Shown here piece after piece: positions 52,516-60,688 of a stretch of 64,000 nucleotides of DNA. Under the pieces are notes generated by a model. That model searched no databases, was not told where the DNA came from, and saw only the letters and a program-made list of their open reading frames with translations. The stretch spans positions 3,189 through 67,188 of the forward strand of contig JANYDM010000095.1 of the NCBI GenBank assembly GCA_025363575.1. Reading direction: 5' to 3'. The translations under genes were made by a program, and so were the position numbers. The DNA is from Betaproteobacteria bacterium. Lineage in GTDB: Bacteria > Pseudomonadota > Gammaproteobacteria > Burkholderiales > SG8-41. Positions within the stretch are counted from its first letter, which is position 1, and every line of letters starts with the position of its first letter.

Positions 52516-53731
52516 TGGGGGCGGCGGCCTTGCGCTCGATCTGGCGATCGTCGATCGGGTAATTGAGGATGGCGGCGAGCACGCCCATGCCTATCGTCAG
52601 CATCCACATCAGGCGGTAGGAGCCGGTCGCATCGAACAGATAGCCGGCGATGCCGACGCCGAAGAAGCTGCCGATCTGGTGGAACAGAAAAGCGATGCCG
52701 GTGAGTGTCGACAGATAGCGCACGCCGAAGATCTGCGCGATGACGCCGCTCGTCAGCGGGACAGTGCCCAGCCACAGGAAACCGATGGCAGCGCCGAACA
52801 GGCCGACGGACCACGGGGTCACCGGCAGCGAAATGAAAATCGCGATCACGATCGCGCGCGTCAAGTAGAGCGTGCTCAGCAGATATTTTTTCGTGTAGCG
52901 CCCGCTCAGCCAGCCCCAGAAATAACTGCCGAAGATATTGAACAGCCCGATCAGCGCGAGCGCCATCACGCCGGTTTCGGGCGCCATGTGCTGATCGACC
53001 ATATAGGCGGGGAAGTGGACGGATATGAACATCAGCTGGAAGCCGCACACGGTGTACGCGATGCACAGAAGCCAGTAGCCGCCGTGGCTGAGCGCTTCAC
53101 GCAAAGCTTCCGGTATTGACTGCTTGAACTGCCCCGGCTCAGGTGCTGCACGTTTTTCGGAGAGCGCCGTGGACAACGGCACGACCATGAGTACCGTCAG
53201 CGCCAACGCCAGCAGTGCGTAGTGCCAGCCGATATGCGTGATCAGCTGCTGTGCGTAGGGCAGCATGACGAACTGCCCGAACGAGCCCGCCGCGCCGGCG
53301 AGTCCCAGCGCAACGCTGCGCTTTTCAACCGGAAACGCGCGCGCGATAACGCCGTACACGATGCTGAATCCGACGCAGGCCAGCGCGATGCCGACGACGA
53401 TGCCCGCGCTCAATCCGAATGCGAGCCCGCTGGTGGAATTCGCCATCAGCACGAGCCCGATCGCGTAGAGCACCGCGCCGCACGCCATCACGCGGCTCGC
53501 GCCGTGTCTGTCCGCAATCATGCCGGTCACGGGCTGCGCGAGTCCATACACGAGGTTTTGGATCGCGATCGCAAATGAGAACGTCTGCCGTCCCCAGTCG
53601 AGGTCGGACGTCATCGGCTGCAGAAACAGGCCGAAAGAATGGCGCGCGCCGAGCGCGATGGTGAGCGCCACGCCGCCGCATAGCAGTATGACGGCGGGCG
53701 TGCGCCAGTTTTTAGCGGGAGTCGCAGTCAA
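52505..53731 (-). CDS. MFS transporter, oxalate/formate-antiporter-like (OFA)
   Basis: A 408-residue major facilitator with 12 predicted helices. The N-terminus reads ILLCGGVALTIALGARHSFG, FLQPMTSDLDWGRQTFSFAI, then QPVTGMIADRHGASRVMACG, the helix 2-3 motif. This N-terminal style is seen in OFA and monocarboxylate-type carriers. The start is a TTG without an obvious Shine-Dalgarno; no ATG exists nearby in frame. It converges with the phosphonate DMT gene, so it is probably not part of that operon. The substrate is likely a monocarboxylate, but this is a family-level guess. Confidence 0.88.
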   Translation of the reverse strand: MTATPAKNWRTPAVILLCGGVALTIALGARHSFGLFLQPMTSDLDWGRQTFSFAIAIQNLVYGLAQPVTGMIADRHGASRVMACGAVLYAIGLVLMANSTSGLAFGLSAGIVVGIALACVGFSIVYGVIARAFPVEKRSVALGLAGAAGSFGQFVMLPYAQQLITHIGWHYALLALALTVLMVVPLSTALSEKRAAPEPGQFKQSIPEALREALSHGGYWLLCIAYTVCGFQLMFISVHFPAYMVDQHMAPETGVMALALIGLFNIFGSYFWGWLSGRYTKKYLLSTLYLTRAIVIAIFISLPVTPWSVGLFGAAIGFLWLGTVPLTSGVIAQIFGVRYLSTLTGIAFLFHQIGSFFGVGIAGYLFDATGSYRLMWMLTIGMGVLAAILNYPIDDRQIERKAAAPTTA

Positions 53732-53758
53732 AATGGCTCGATCGTAGCAAGCGCGGGA

Positions 53759-54463
53759 TCACGCCTTCAGCGTGAACGGGTTGAAGTCCGTGTTGCGGTC
53801 GTAGTAGTCCTCACTCTCGGCGCGCTTGAGCCAGCCGACTATCTTGTACGTGAGCGGCGTGAAGACGATTTCGACGCCGACTTTGACGACGAATTGCGAC
53901 AACATCACGAGCGGCAGCTTGTCATTGGGGATGATGCCGGTATCGTAAAAGGCAAGCGGGTAGAACAGCAGCGAGTCGATGCCTTCGCCGAAGATCGTCG
54001 AGCCTATCGTGCGCGTCCACAACCAGCGCCCGGCGGTGGCGATTTTCATCTTGGCGAGCACGAACGAATTGACGAATTCCCCGCAGACGAATGCGACCAG
54101 CGATGCCGTCGCGATGCGCCACGTCGAGCCGAACGCGATTTCGTAGGCGCCCTGGTTGTGCCAGAACGGCGCCGGCGGCAGCTTGACGACGACCCATGCC
54201 ATGAGGGCGGCGAACGCGAGGGCCGCGAAACCCGTCCAGATCACGCGGCGCGAGCGCGCGTAGCCGTAGACCTCGGTCAGCACGTCGCCGAATACATAGG
54301 AAATCGGAAAGAACAAAACGCCGGCGCCGAAGGTCAAAGTGCCGACCAGCGGCCAGTCGAGTTGCGCGATCTTGGCCGGTCCGATCAGATTGGAGCAGAC
54401 CAGTATGGTGACAAACGCCACCATTACGTAGTCGTAGTAGCGATAGGTGCGTGGCTGTGACAT
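53759..54463 (-). CDS. Queuosine-precursor transporter (YhhQ/VUT family)
   Basis: A 234-residue inner-membrane protein of the VUT/YhhQ family, which takes up preQ0 or preQ1 for tRNA queuosine. About six helices are seen, starting MVAFVTILVCSNLIGPAKIA. Family text: FFPISYVFGDVLTEVYGYA near residue 52, ASLVAFVCGEFVNSFVLAKM near residue 120 and IGSTIFGEGIDSLLFYPLAF near residue 153. No queuosine riboswitch was recognised upstream. It is divergent from the LEA-like lipoprotein. Confidence 0.93.
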   Translation of the reverse strand: MSQPRTYRYYDYVMVAFVTILVCSNLIGPAKIAQLDWPLVGTLTFGAGVLFFPISYVFGDVLTEVYGYARSRRVIWTGFAALAFAALMAWVVVKLPPAPFWHNQGAYEIAFGSTWRIATASLVAFVCGEFVNSFVLAKMKIATAGRWLWTRTIGSTIFGEGIDSLLFYPLAFYDTGIIPNDKLPLVMLSQFVVKVGVEIVFTPLTYKIVGWLKRAESEDYYDRNTDFNPFTLKA

Positions 54464-54590
54464 GAAAAGCAGAGTTTAGGAACGTTGAGATTCGTATTAG
54501 GCCATATCCGGCGCTGCGCGCAAACTGTATGTAAGCGGGCGGGCCGGCAACGCGTTATGAACTGTCAAACTGAAGAAAGCGGTAACGACC

Positions 54591-55088
54591 ATGAAAAATC
54601 TATCCTGCGGCGGCGCCCCTGCGCGGTGGGTTGCAGCGACGATGCTGACGATCGCAGCGTTATTGACGGGCTGCAGCGGGTTGCCGCCCGGAGTTCAGGC
54701 CCCGTCCGTTACCATCGCGGACATCGGCTTGAGCGGCGCCGGCTTGTTCGAGCAGCAATTCAACCTGCGGCTGCGCATACAAAATCCCAATCCTGAAGAA
54801 TTCACGGTTGATGGCATCGCTTTCGATCTCGAACTCAATGGTCAGCCCTTCGCCAGGGGCGTCGGCAACCAGGCGGTTGTGGTGCCGCGTTATGGCTCGG
54901 GTTTCCTGCCTGTCGAGGCCGTCAGCACTACGCGCGGGCTCGTCAGGCAGTTTGGCCTGATCGCCAAAAGCGGCAGGCCCGTCTTCGCTTACCGCATCCG
55001 GGGCGCACTCGGCATTGCGGCCGGCGCGCGTGTGCCGTTTGACGAGCGTGGCGAAGTGGATCTCAGCGCTCTGCTCTTCGCGCCGTAG
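54591..55088 (+). CDS. LEA type 2 (WHy-domain) lipoprotein
   Basis: A 165-residue lipoprotein, with lipobox LLTGC and the lipidated Cys at residue 26. The mature part is a single LEA_2/WHy immunoglobulin-like domain, seen in FNLRLRIQNPNPEEFTVDGI and FDLELNGQPFARGVGN. These domains bind hydrophobic surfaces and are linked to desiccation or envelope stress in some bacteria. The MlaF-like ATPase gene follows 69 bases downstream. Together they may belong to envelope lipid handling, but this pairing is inference. Confidence 0.88.
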   Translation: MKNLSCGGAPARWVAATMLTIAALLTGCSGLPPGVQAPSVTIADIGLSGAGLFEQQFNLRLRIQNPNPEEFTVDGIAFDLELNGQPFARGVGNQAVVVPRYGSGFLPVEAVSTTRGLVRQFGLIAKSGRPVFAYRIRGALGIAAGARVPFDERGEVDLSALLFAP

Positions 55089-55157
55089 TTGCGGGAAGGG
55101 CGGCGGGACACTGCTAATGGCATGTTAAACTGCCGCGACTATTTAAAGCCGCATGCC

Positions 55158-55961
55158 ATGCCAGCCGACGACATAGTTGAAATCCACGATCTGCGTTTCG
55201 CCTACGCGGACCGTCCTTTGCTCACAAGCATCAATCTCACGATCCCGCGCGGCAAGGTCGTCGGCATCATGGGCGCGAGCGGCAGCGGCAAATCCACGCT
55301 CTTGCGACTGATCGGCGGGCAGCTGACGCCGGCCGCCGGCTACGTGAAAGTCAACGGCAAGATCGTGCATGAGCTGCCGCGCGACGAGCTGTACCAGCTG
55401 CGCCGTAAAATGGGCATGCAATTCCAGGCCGGCGGCCTGTTCACCGATCTGACGGTCTACGAGAACATCGCTTTCCAGATGCGCGAGCACACCGATCTGC
55501 CGGAGAGCATGATCCGCGATCTCGTGCTGCTCAAGCTGGCCGCGGTCGGACTGCGCGGCGCAGCGCAGCTGTTGCCGGGTGAACTGTCGGGCGGCATGGC
55601 GCGGCGGGTCGGCCTTGCGCGCGCAATTGCGCTCGATCCCATGCTCGTGATGTACGACGAGCCTTTCGCCGGGCTCGATCCTATTTCGTGCAGCGTAGTC
55701 GGCAATCTCATCCGCAAGCTGAACGACGCTCTGGGCGCAACTTCCATCGTGGTCTCGTATGATGCCGCGGAATCCATGCGCGTCATCGATTATCTTTACC
55801 TGATTTCCGACGGCGTCATCGCGGCGTCGGGGCCGGCCGCCGAAATGAAAGTTTCGCCCGATCCGTTCGTGCGCCAGTTTCTGGACGGCGCGCACGACGG
55901 CCCGGTGCCGTTCCACTACCCGCGCGATTCGTATAAGGACGACCTGGGACTGACGGCGTGA
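55158..55961 (+). CDS. ABC ATPase, MlaF-like, without permease partner
   Basis: A 267-residue ATPase resembling MlaF, the energising subunit of retrograde phospholipid transport. Walker A is GASGSGKSTL near residue 41, the Q-loop is GMQFQAGGLFTDLTVYEN, and the signature is LPGELSGGMARRVGLARAI. Walker B is MLVMYDEPFAGLDPIS. It starts at the ATG at 55158, following a short upstream gap. MlaE, MlaD, MlaC and MlaB are not adjacent, which is unusual. It may pair with a permease encoded elsewhere. Confidence 0.9.
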   Translation: MPADDIVEIHDLRFAYADRPLLTSINLTIPRGKVVGIMGASGSGKSTLLRLIGGQLTPAAGYVKVNGKIVHELPRDELYQLRRKMGMQFQAGGLFTDLTVYENIAFQMREHTDLPESMIRDLVLLKLAAVGLRGAAQLLPGELSGGMARRVGLARAIALDPMLVMYDEPFAGLDPISCSVVGNLIRKLNDALGATSIVVSYDAAESMRVIDYLYLISDGVIAASGPAAEMKVSPDPFVRQFLDGAHDGPVPFHYPRDSYKDDLGLTA

Positions 55962-55968
55962 GGATCCA

Positions 55969-56007
55969 GGATTGAGGGTTGAGTAGTTCTGCCTTAACCC
56001 TCAATCC
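55969..56007. repeat. Heptamer inverted repeat, family B, copy 2
   Basis: GGATTGAGGGTT (55969-55980) pairs perfectly with AACCCTCAATCC (55996-56007) across a 15-base loop, between two convergent genes. Extra heptamer-like pieces (AGGATCC, GCAATCC) extend both sides. It probably acts as a bidirectional transcription terminator in this place. Confidence 0.8.
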
Positions 56008-56021
56008 GCAATCCTGAGCCG

Positions 56022-57284
56022 CTAGTGCTTGCTGTCCGCCGGGATCTGCGGCAGCGGCCCGGTGCGCAGGTTCTGCTGGTGGCGTTCGCGCACCAGCGTC
56101 ATCGTGACGGCCACGAACAGGCCGAACAGCACGATGACCGTGTAAATCGAAAAGTTGAACTTGATCAGCAGTGAGTAGACGCCGAGCATCGTGAGGATGC
56201 TGAGGTTCTCATTAAAGTTCTGCACGGCAATCGAGTGCCCGGCGCCCATCAGAATATGGCCGCGGTGCTGCAGCAGCGCATTCATCGGCACCACGAAAAA
56301 GCCCGCCAGCGCGCCGATCAGCGTCATGATAGCCATCGCTGCATAGACGTCGCGCACGAATATCATGCTGATGGTGATGATGCCCATCGCGATGCCGACC
56401 GGCAGCACGTTGACCGCGCGGTGCAACGGCACGACTTTCGCCGCGAGCACGGCGCCGGCGCCTATGCCCACGGCGGTAATGCCCTGCATGATGGTCGATT
56501 GCGCCAGCGTATAGCCGAGCGCGACTTCGGCCCATTTCAGCACGATGAACTGCAGCGTCGCGCCTGCGCCCCAGAAGAGGGTGGTCGTCGCGAGCGAGAT
56601 CTGGCCGAGCTTGTCCGCCCACAGCAGCCGCAGGCAATGCGTGAAGTCGCTGACCAGGTACAGCGGATTCTTGCGCGCCGGCTTGTGGTCGACGCCGGTT
56701 TTTGGCACATAGAGATTGAATATGGCGGCGATGATGTAAAGAATGATGATCAGCGCAATTGCGATTTCGGGCGCCGTATCGATGCCGGTCTCGATCTGCG
56801 GCACGTCGATGCGCAGCAGTTCGGACGAGACTGCTTCGCTGATCAGCGCGCCGCCGAGCAGCGTGCCGAGAATGATGGATCCTACAGTCAGGCCCTCGAT
56901 CCAGCCGTTGGCGACGACCAGCTTGTGATGCGGCAGGTATTCAGTAAGGATGCCGTACTTGGCCGGCGAGTAAGCCGCGGCGCCGAGGCCGACGACGCCG
57001 TATGCCATGAGCGGATGCACGCCGAATAGCATGAGCGAGCAACCCAGCACTTTGATGGTGTTCGACACGAACATCACCTTGCCCTTGGGCAGCGCGTCGG
57101 CGAACGCGCCGACGAACGGCGCGAGCACGACGTACGAAATCGTGAAGAACAGCTTCAGCATCGGCGTGAGCCACGCCGGTGAATCGAGCAATGCGAGCGT
57201 TGCGATGGCAGCGACCAGCAACGCGTTGTCGGCCAGCGACGAGAAGAACTGCGCCGCCATGATGATGAAAAAACCGAACGGCAT
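56022..57284 (-). CDS. lplT: Lysophospholipid transporter LplT
   Basis: A 420-residue MFS-type carrier that moves lysophospholipids across the inner membrane for reacylation. The N-terminus MPFGFFIIMAAQFFSSLADN is typical of LplT, followed by FTISYVVLAPFVGAFADALP and SPAKYGILTEYLPHHKLVVA (the SPAKYGIL motif is diagnostic). The end is RERHQQNLRTGPLPQIPADS. The frame is open to 57512, but the ATG at 57284 matches the family N-terminus. No acyltransferase-acyl carrier (Aas) gene is adjacent. Neighbouring alr and radA agree with betaproteobacterial gene order. Confidence 0.94.
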   Translation of the reverse strand: MPFGFFIIMAAQFFSSLADNALLVAAIATLALLDSPAWLTPMLKLFFTISYVVLAPFVGAFADALPKGKVMFVSNTIKVLGCSLMLFGVHPLMAYGVVGLGAAAYSPAKYGILTEYLPHHKLVVANGWIEGLTVGSIILGTLLGGALISEAVSSELLRIDVPQIETGIDTAPEIAIALIIILYIIAAIFNLYVPKTGVDHKPARKNPLYLVSDFTHCLRLLWADKLGQISLATTTLFWGAGATLQFIVLKWAEVALGYTLAQSTIMQGITAVGIGAGAVLAAKVVPLHRAVNVLPVGIAMGIITISMIFVRDVYAAMAIMTLIGALAGFFVVPMNALLQHRGHILMGAGHSIAVQNFNENLSILTMLGVYSLLIKFNFSIYTVIVLFGLFVAVTMTLVRERHQQNLRTGPLPQIPADSKH

Positions 57285-57535
57285 GAAGGGGATGCGTGCC
57301 CTCTTATATGAGGCGAACTTTATACCATAGTTTGCGGCGGGGGCGTTGGAGCCGGCCTGTGCCGTCCATGACTTCGCTGGCGAATTGTGGTTGAATACCA
57401 GCCGGATTTCGGGGGAGGAGTGAAGAGCGTCGAGCGAAGCATGAAGAACAGAAGCCGCAAACTTTTGCTGCCAGAATTCGCGGCGGTTTTGCAGCCGCCG
57501 CTCTTCTCGCATGTTCCGCCGCCTTTCACCATACG

Positions 57536-58444
57536 ATGGCTGACCGCAGACTGCAGGTTTTTCATACCGTAGCGAAGCAATTGAGCTTCACCAAGGCGGC
57601 CGAGCAGCTTTTCATGACCCAACCGGCCGTGACGTTCCAGGTCAAGCAGCTTGAAGAGCATTTCAGCGCGCGACTGTTCGAGCGCAGCCACGGCAAGATC
57701 GCGCTGACGCCCGCCGGCGAGCTGGTGCTCGACTACGCCGAACGCATACTCGGCCTTTCAGCAGAGCTCGACAAGCGGGTGGCGGAGCTCACCGGCGCGA
57801 TCAGCGGGCCGCTGCTGCTCGGCTGCAGCATGACGATCGCCGAATTCATCCTGCCGCGCGTGCTTGGCGAATTCAAGGCGCGCCATCCCCAGGTGCAGAC
57901 GCACATGACGGTCGCCAACTCGGAGACCATCGAGCACCGCGTGGCGGACCACACGCTCGATCTTGGGCTCATCGAGTCGCCGGCGCATCTGCCCGGGCTG
58001 CACACCGACATCTGCTGCGAGGACGAGCTGCTGATGATCTGCTCGCCTGCCTATAAATTCGCGCGCGAGAAATCGATCACCGCCGCGCAGATCGCGGACG
58101 AGCCCTATATCAGCCGCGAGAGCGGTTCCGGCACGCGCCAGTTCGCCGATAATTACTTCCGCAAATCCGGCGTTGCGCCCGAGGATCTCAATATCGTCAT
58201 GGAGCTCGGCAGTCCCGAGGCGATCAAAGGCGTGGTCGAAACCGGCATCGGCGTCGCCATCATGTCGGGCGCCACGGTCACCAAAGAGCTCAAGCTTGGT
58301 TCGCTGGTCGCGCTGCCGCTCGATCCGCCGCTGATCCGCACCTTGTCCATAGTCTATCCGCGCGAAAAATTCCGTTCGCGCCTGCTATCGACGTTCGTCG
58401 AGTTCGCGACGGCAAAAATGCGCGCAATGGCGGAGCGGAAGTAA
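57536..58444 (+). CDS. LysR-type transcriptional regulator (CysB/CbbR-like)
   Basis: A 302-residue regulator. The helix-turn-helix spans about 4-62 (RRLQVFHTVAKQLSFTKAAE, LFMTQPAVTFQVKQLEEHF), starting with QVFHTVAKQLSFTKAA, which is the CysB/CbbR-like style. The effector domain has LLLGCSMTIAEFILPRVLGE and GIGVAIMSGATVTKEL. It lies between the divergent lplT gene and alr. Its target is not evident; it might control alr or a distant gene. Confidence 0.93.
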   Translation: MADRRLQVFHTVAKQLSFTKAAEQLFMTQPAVTFQVKQLEEHFSARLFERSHGKIALTPAGELVLDYAERILGLSAELDKRVAELTGAISGPLLLGCSMTIAEFILPRVLGEFKARHPQVQTHMTVANSETIEHRVADHTLDLGLIESPAHLPGLHTDICCEDELLMICSPAYKFAREKSITAAQIADEPYISRESGSGTRQFADNYFRKSGVAPEDLNIVMELGSPEAIKGVVETGIGVAIMSGATVTKELKLGSLVALPLDPPLIRTLSIVYPREKFRSRLLSTFVEFATAKMRAMAERK

Positions 58445-58449
58445 TGCAT

Positions 58450-58538
58450 GGAATGGAGGAATGAGGATTGAAGATTGAGGTTTGATGCCTCACCTGCCTC
58501 GGGCCCTCTCAATCCTCGCTCCTCAATCCTCAATCCTG
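58450..58538. repeat. Heptamer inverted repeat, family B, copy 3
   Basis: The left side GAATGAGGATTGAAGATTGAG (one short of a long run, about 58459-58480) pairs with CCTCAATCCTCAATCC in the right side at 58521-58536, with one mismatch. The right side has further units to 58507. It lies between the co-directional LysR and alr genes, starting 6 bases after the LysR stop. Confidence 0.8.
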
Positions 58539-58543
58539 CTTTT

Positions 58544-59608
58544 ATGCGCCCTATCAAAGCCACCATCAGTCTCGGCGCGCTGAAGCACAACTTCGCCGTC
58601 GTGCGCCGCCGCGCACCCGGCTCGCGCATCCTCGCGGTCGTCAAGGCGAATGCTTACGGCCACGGTGTTATGCGTGCATTACCCGCGTTCGCCGCCGCTG
58701 ATGGCCTGGCACTGCTCGAAATCGATGTCGCCGTGCGCTTGCGCGAAGGCGGCTACTCGAAGCGCATTGTTCTGCTTGAAGGCCTGTTCGAGCCGGCGGA
58801 GGTCGCAGCGGCGGCGGCGCACGATCTGACGGTGGTTGTACATCAGCAGGAACAGTTGCAGATGCTGGACGCCGCGCCGTCGGATGCGCGCCTTGACGTG
58901 ATGCTGAAGATCAACACGGGCATGAACCGGCTGGGGTTTCCCTTGCCAGACGCGCGCGCCGCGTGCGCGCAGTTGCAGGCGCACCGCGCCGTCAGGCAGT
59001 TAACCCTGATGACGCATTTCGCGACGGCAGACGACGCGCGCGGCGTCGCGTGGCAGATGCGGGCGCTCGAGGAAATCGCGGCGGGCAGCACGCTGGAACG
59101 CTCACTCGCCAACTCGGCTGCGATCCTGCGCTTTCCCGAAACCCACGCGCAATGGGTGCGTCCGGGCATCATGCTCTACGGCTGTACGCCGTTTACCGAT
59201 GCTTCCGCGCAAGAACTCGGCTTGCAGCCGGCAATGACATTGGAAAGTGCGGTCATCGGTGTGCAAAACCTGCGTCAGGGCGACCGCCTCGGCTACGCCG
59301 GCACGTTCGAAGCGGGGCAGGCGCTGCGCGCCGGCACTGTCGCTTGCGGTTATGCGGACGGTTATCCGCGCCACGCGCCGACCGGCACGCCGATCCTCGT
59401 CGGCGGCGTGCGTACGCGCACGCTGGGGCGCGTATCGATGGACATGCTCAGCGTCGATCTCACCGGCATTCCGGGTGCCGGTGTCGGCATGCCCGTAGTC
59501 CTGTGGGGGGCGGGTTTGCCGGCCGACGAAGTCGCGGCCGCCGCAGGCACGGTCAGCTATGAAATGCTGTGCGCGCTTGCGCCCCGCGTTGCCGTCGCCG
59601 AAGGCTGA
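58544..59608 (+). CDS. alr: Alanine racemase
   Basis: PLP enzyme interconverting L- and D-alanine for peptidoglycan. The 354-residue protein begins MRPIKATISLGALKHNFAVV; the PLP lysine is Lys34 in AVVKANAYGHG and the second catalytic base is the Tyr near residue 251 in RLGYAGTF. LKINTGMNRLGFP, VRPGIMLYGCTP and RVSMDMLSVDLTG follow in the usual order. The frame upstream is translated repeat, so the ATG at 58544 is the start. Confidence 0.96.
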   Translation: MRPIKATISLGALKHNFAVVRRRAPGSRILAVVKANAYGHGVMRALPAFAAADGLALLEIDVAVRLREGGYSKRIVLLEGLFEPAEVAAAAAHDLTVVVHQQEQLQMLDAAPSDARLDVMLKINTGMNRLGFPLPDARAACAQLQAHRAVRQLTLMTHFATADDARGVAWQMRALEEIAAGSTLERSLANSAAILRFPETHAQWVRPGIMLYGCTPFTDASAQELGLQPAMTLESAVIGVQNLRQGDRLGYAGTFEAGQALRAGTVACGYADGYPRHAPTGTPILVGGVRTRTLGRVSMDMLSVDLTGIPGAGVGMPVVLWGAGLPADEVAAAAGTVSYEMLCALAPRVAVAEG

Positions 59609-59662
59609 GAGAGCACGGATGAGGCCGGTGAAAAACACCATCCGCGGGTGTATCATCGGCAT

Positions 59663-60625
59663 ATGACAAGCCCGCAGCTTGCCGGCATGAACGAGCCGGC
59701 TTCCTCCACCGGTGAACCGCTGCGCTGGCCGTACCGGCGCACCGCGGCGATGCGTTACGGTGCCGCGCTGCTTGCCGTGCTCGCCGCGTTCACGATCCGC
59801 TACATGATTTACGGCGATTTGCAGAACCGGCTCGTGTTTACGTTTTTCGTGCCGGCAGCTGTCGTGGCCGTGTGGTACGGCGGACTGGGCCCGGGCGTGT
59901 TCGCGACCGGGCTGGGCCTGCTGCTGGGTGATTATTTTTTCATGATGTCGCGCACGGCGCTGTGGCCGCTCGGCAATCGCGAGTCTCTCGCTGTCGGCGT
60001 CTACGTGGTGACCACGTTGCTGTGCGTGATACTGTGCGAAAGGCTCCATCGCCGCGTGCGCCAGTTCGAACGCGCGCTGGATAACGAACGGCATCACGGC
60101 AACGCGCCGCTGTGCCCCGAAGCGCAGGAGTTCGCGGTCTACCTCGACCGCTATTACGCGCAGGCCGACCATCATCTGTACGAATATCCGAGCTGGCCGT
60201 ACCGGCGCTCGTTCCTGATGCGCTACGGCATGCTGGTCGGGGTCGTGGCAGTCGCCTTCGTGGCGCGCTACTGGCTGTTCGGGCACGATGCGCGATTCCC
60301 GTTTTTGTTTTTCGTGCCGGCGGCGATCGTGGCCGTTTGGTACGGCGGCATGATGGCCGGGCTCATCGCCGCTGCCGCGGGGCTCATGCTCGGCGATTAT
60401 TTCTTTTTGTCGGACCACGAGGCGCTGGGCCCGGTGCTCGAGCCCGAGCGCCTGCAGATCGGGCTTTTCGCGGTGACCACGGCGCTGTGCGTGATGCTGC
60501 TCGAGCTTCTGCACGAGCGCATACGGCGCCTGGAGCACGCCTACGACCGCGCGCGCCATCACCCGCATGCGCACGCCGCGGACCTGACGCCCGGGGCCAC
60601 GTCCGGCGTATCGGCGGCGCACTGA
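59663..60625 (+). CDS. Membrane protein with two DUF4118 modules
   Basis: A 320-residue protein made of two similar halves, each with four membrane helices of the KdpD-type DUF4118 sensor domain. The halves share WPYRR, MRYG, FFVPAA.VAVWYGG, G.GLLLGDYFF and L.....VTT.LCV.L.E.LH.R.R. Each repeat ends with a basic helix (LHRRVRQFERA, LHERIRRLEHA). No histidine kinase, GGDEF or other output domain follows, so it is a sensor-like membrane module on its own. The ATG at 59663 is chosen; an in-frame GTG at 59648 adds five residues. Confidence 0.85.
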   Translation: MTSPQLAGMNEPASSTGEPLRWPYRRTAAMRYGAALLAVLAAFTIRYMIYGDLQNRLVFTFFVPAAVVAVWYGGLGPGVFATGLGLLLGDYFFMMSRTALWPLGNRESLAVGVYVVTTLLCVILCERLHRRVRQFERALDNERHHGNAPLCPEAQEFAVYLDRYYAQADHHLYEYPSWPYRRSFLMRYGMLVGVVAVAFVARYWLFGHDARFPFLFFVPAAIVAVWYGGMMAGLIAAAAGLMLGDYFFLSDHEALGPVLEPERLQIGLFAVTTALCVMLLELLHERIRRLEHAYDRARHHPHAHAADLTPGATSGVSAAH

Positions 60626-60688
60626 CGCTTTCGCCAGCCGGCGCGCACGATGGCGCCGCGCGCATAGCTGCCGCGTAACCGGTTCCGC

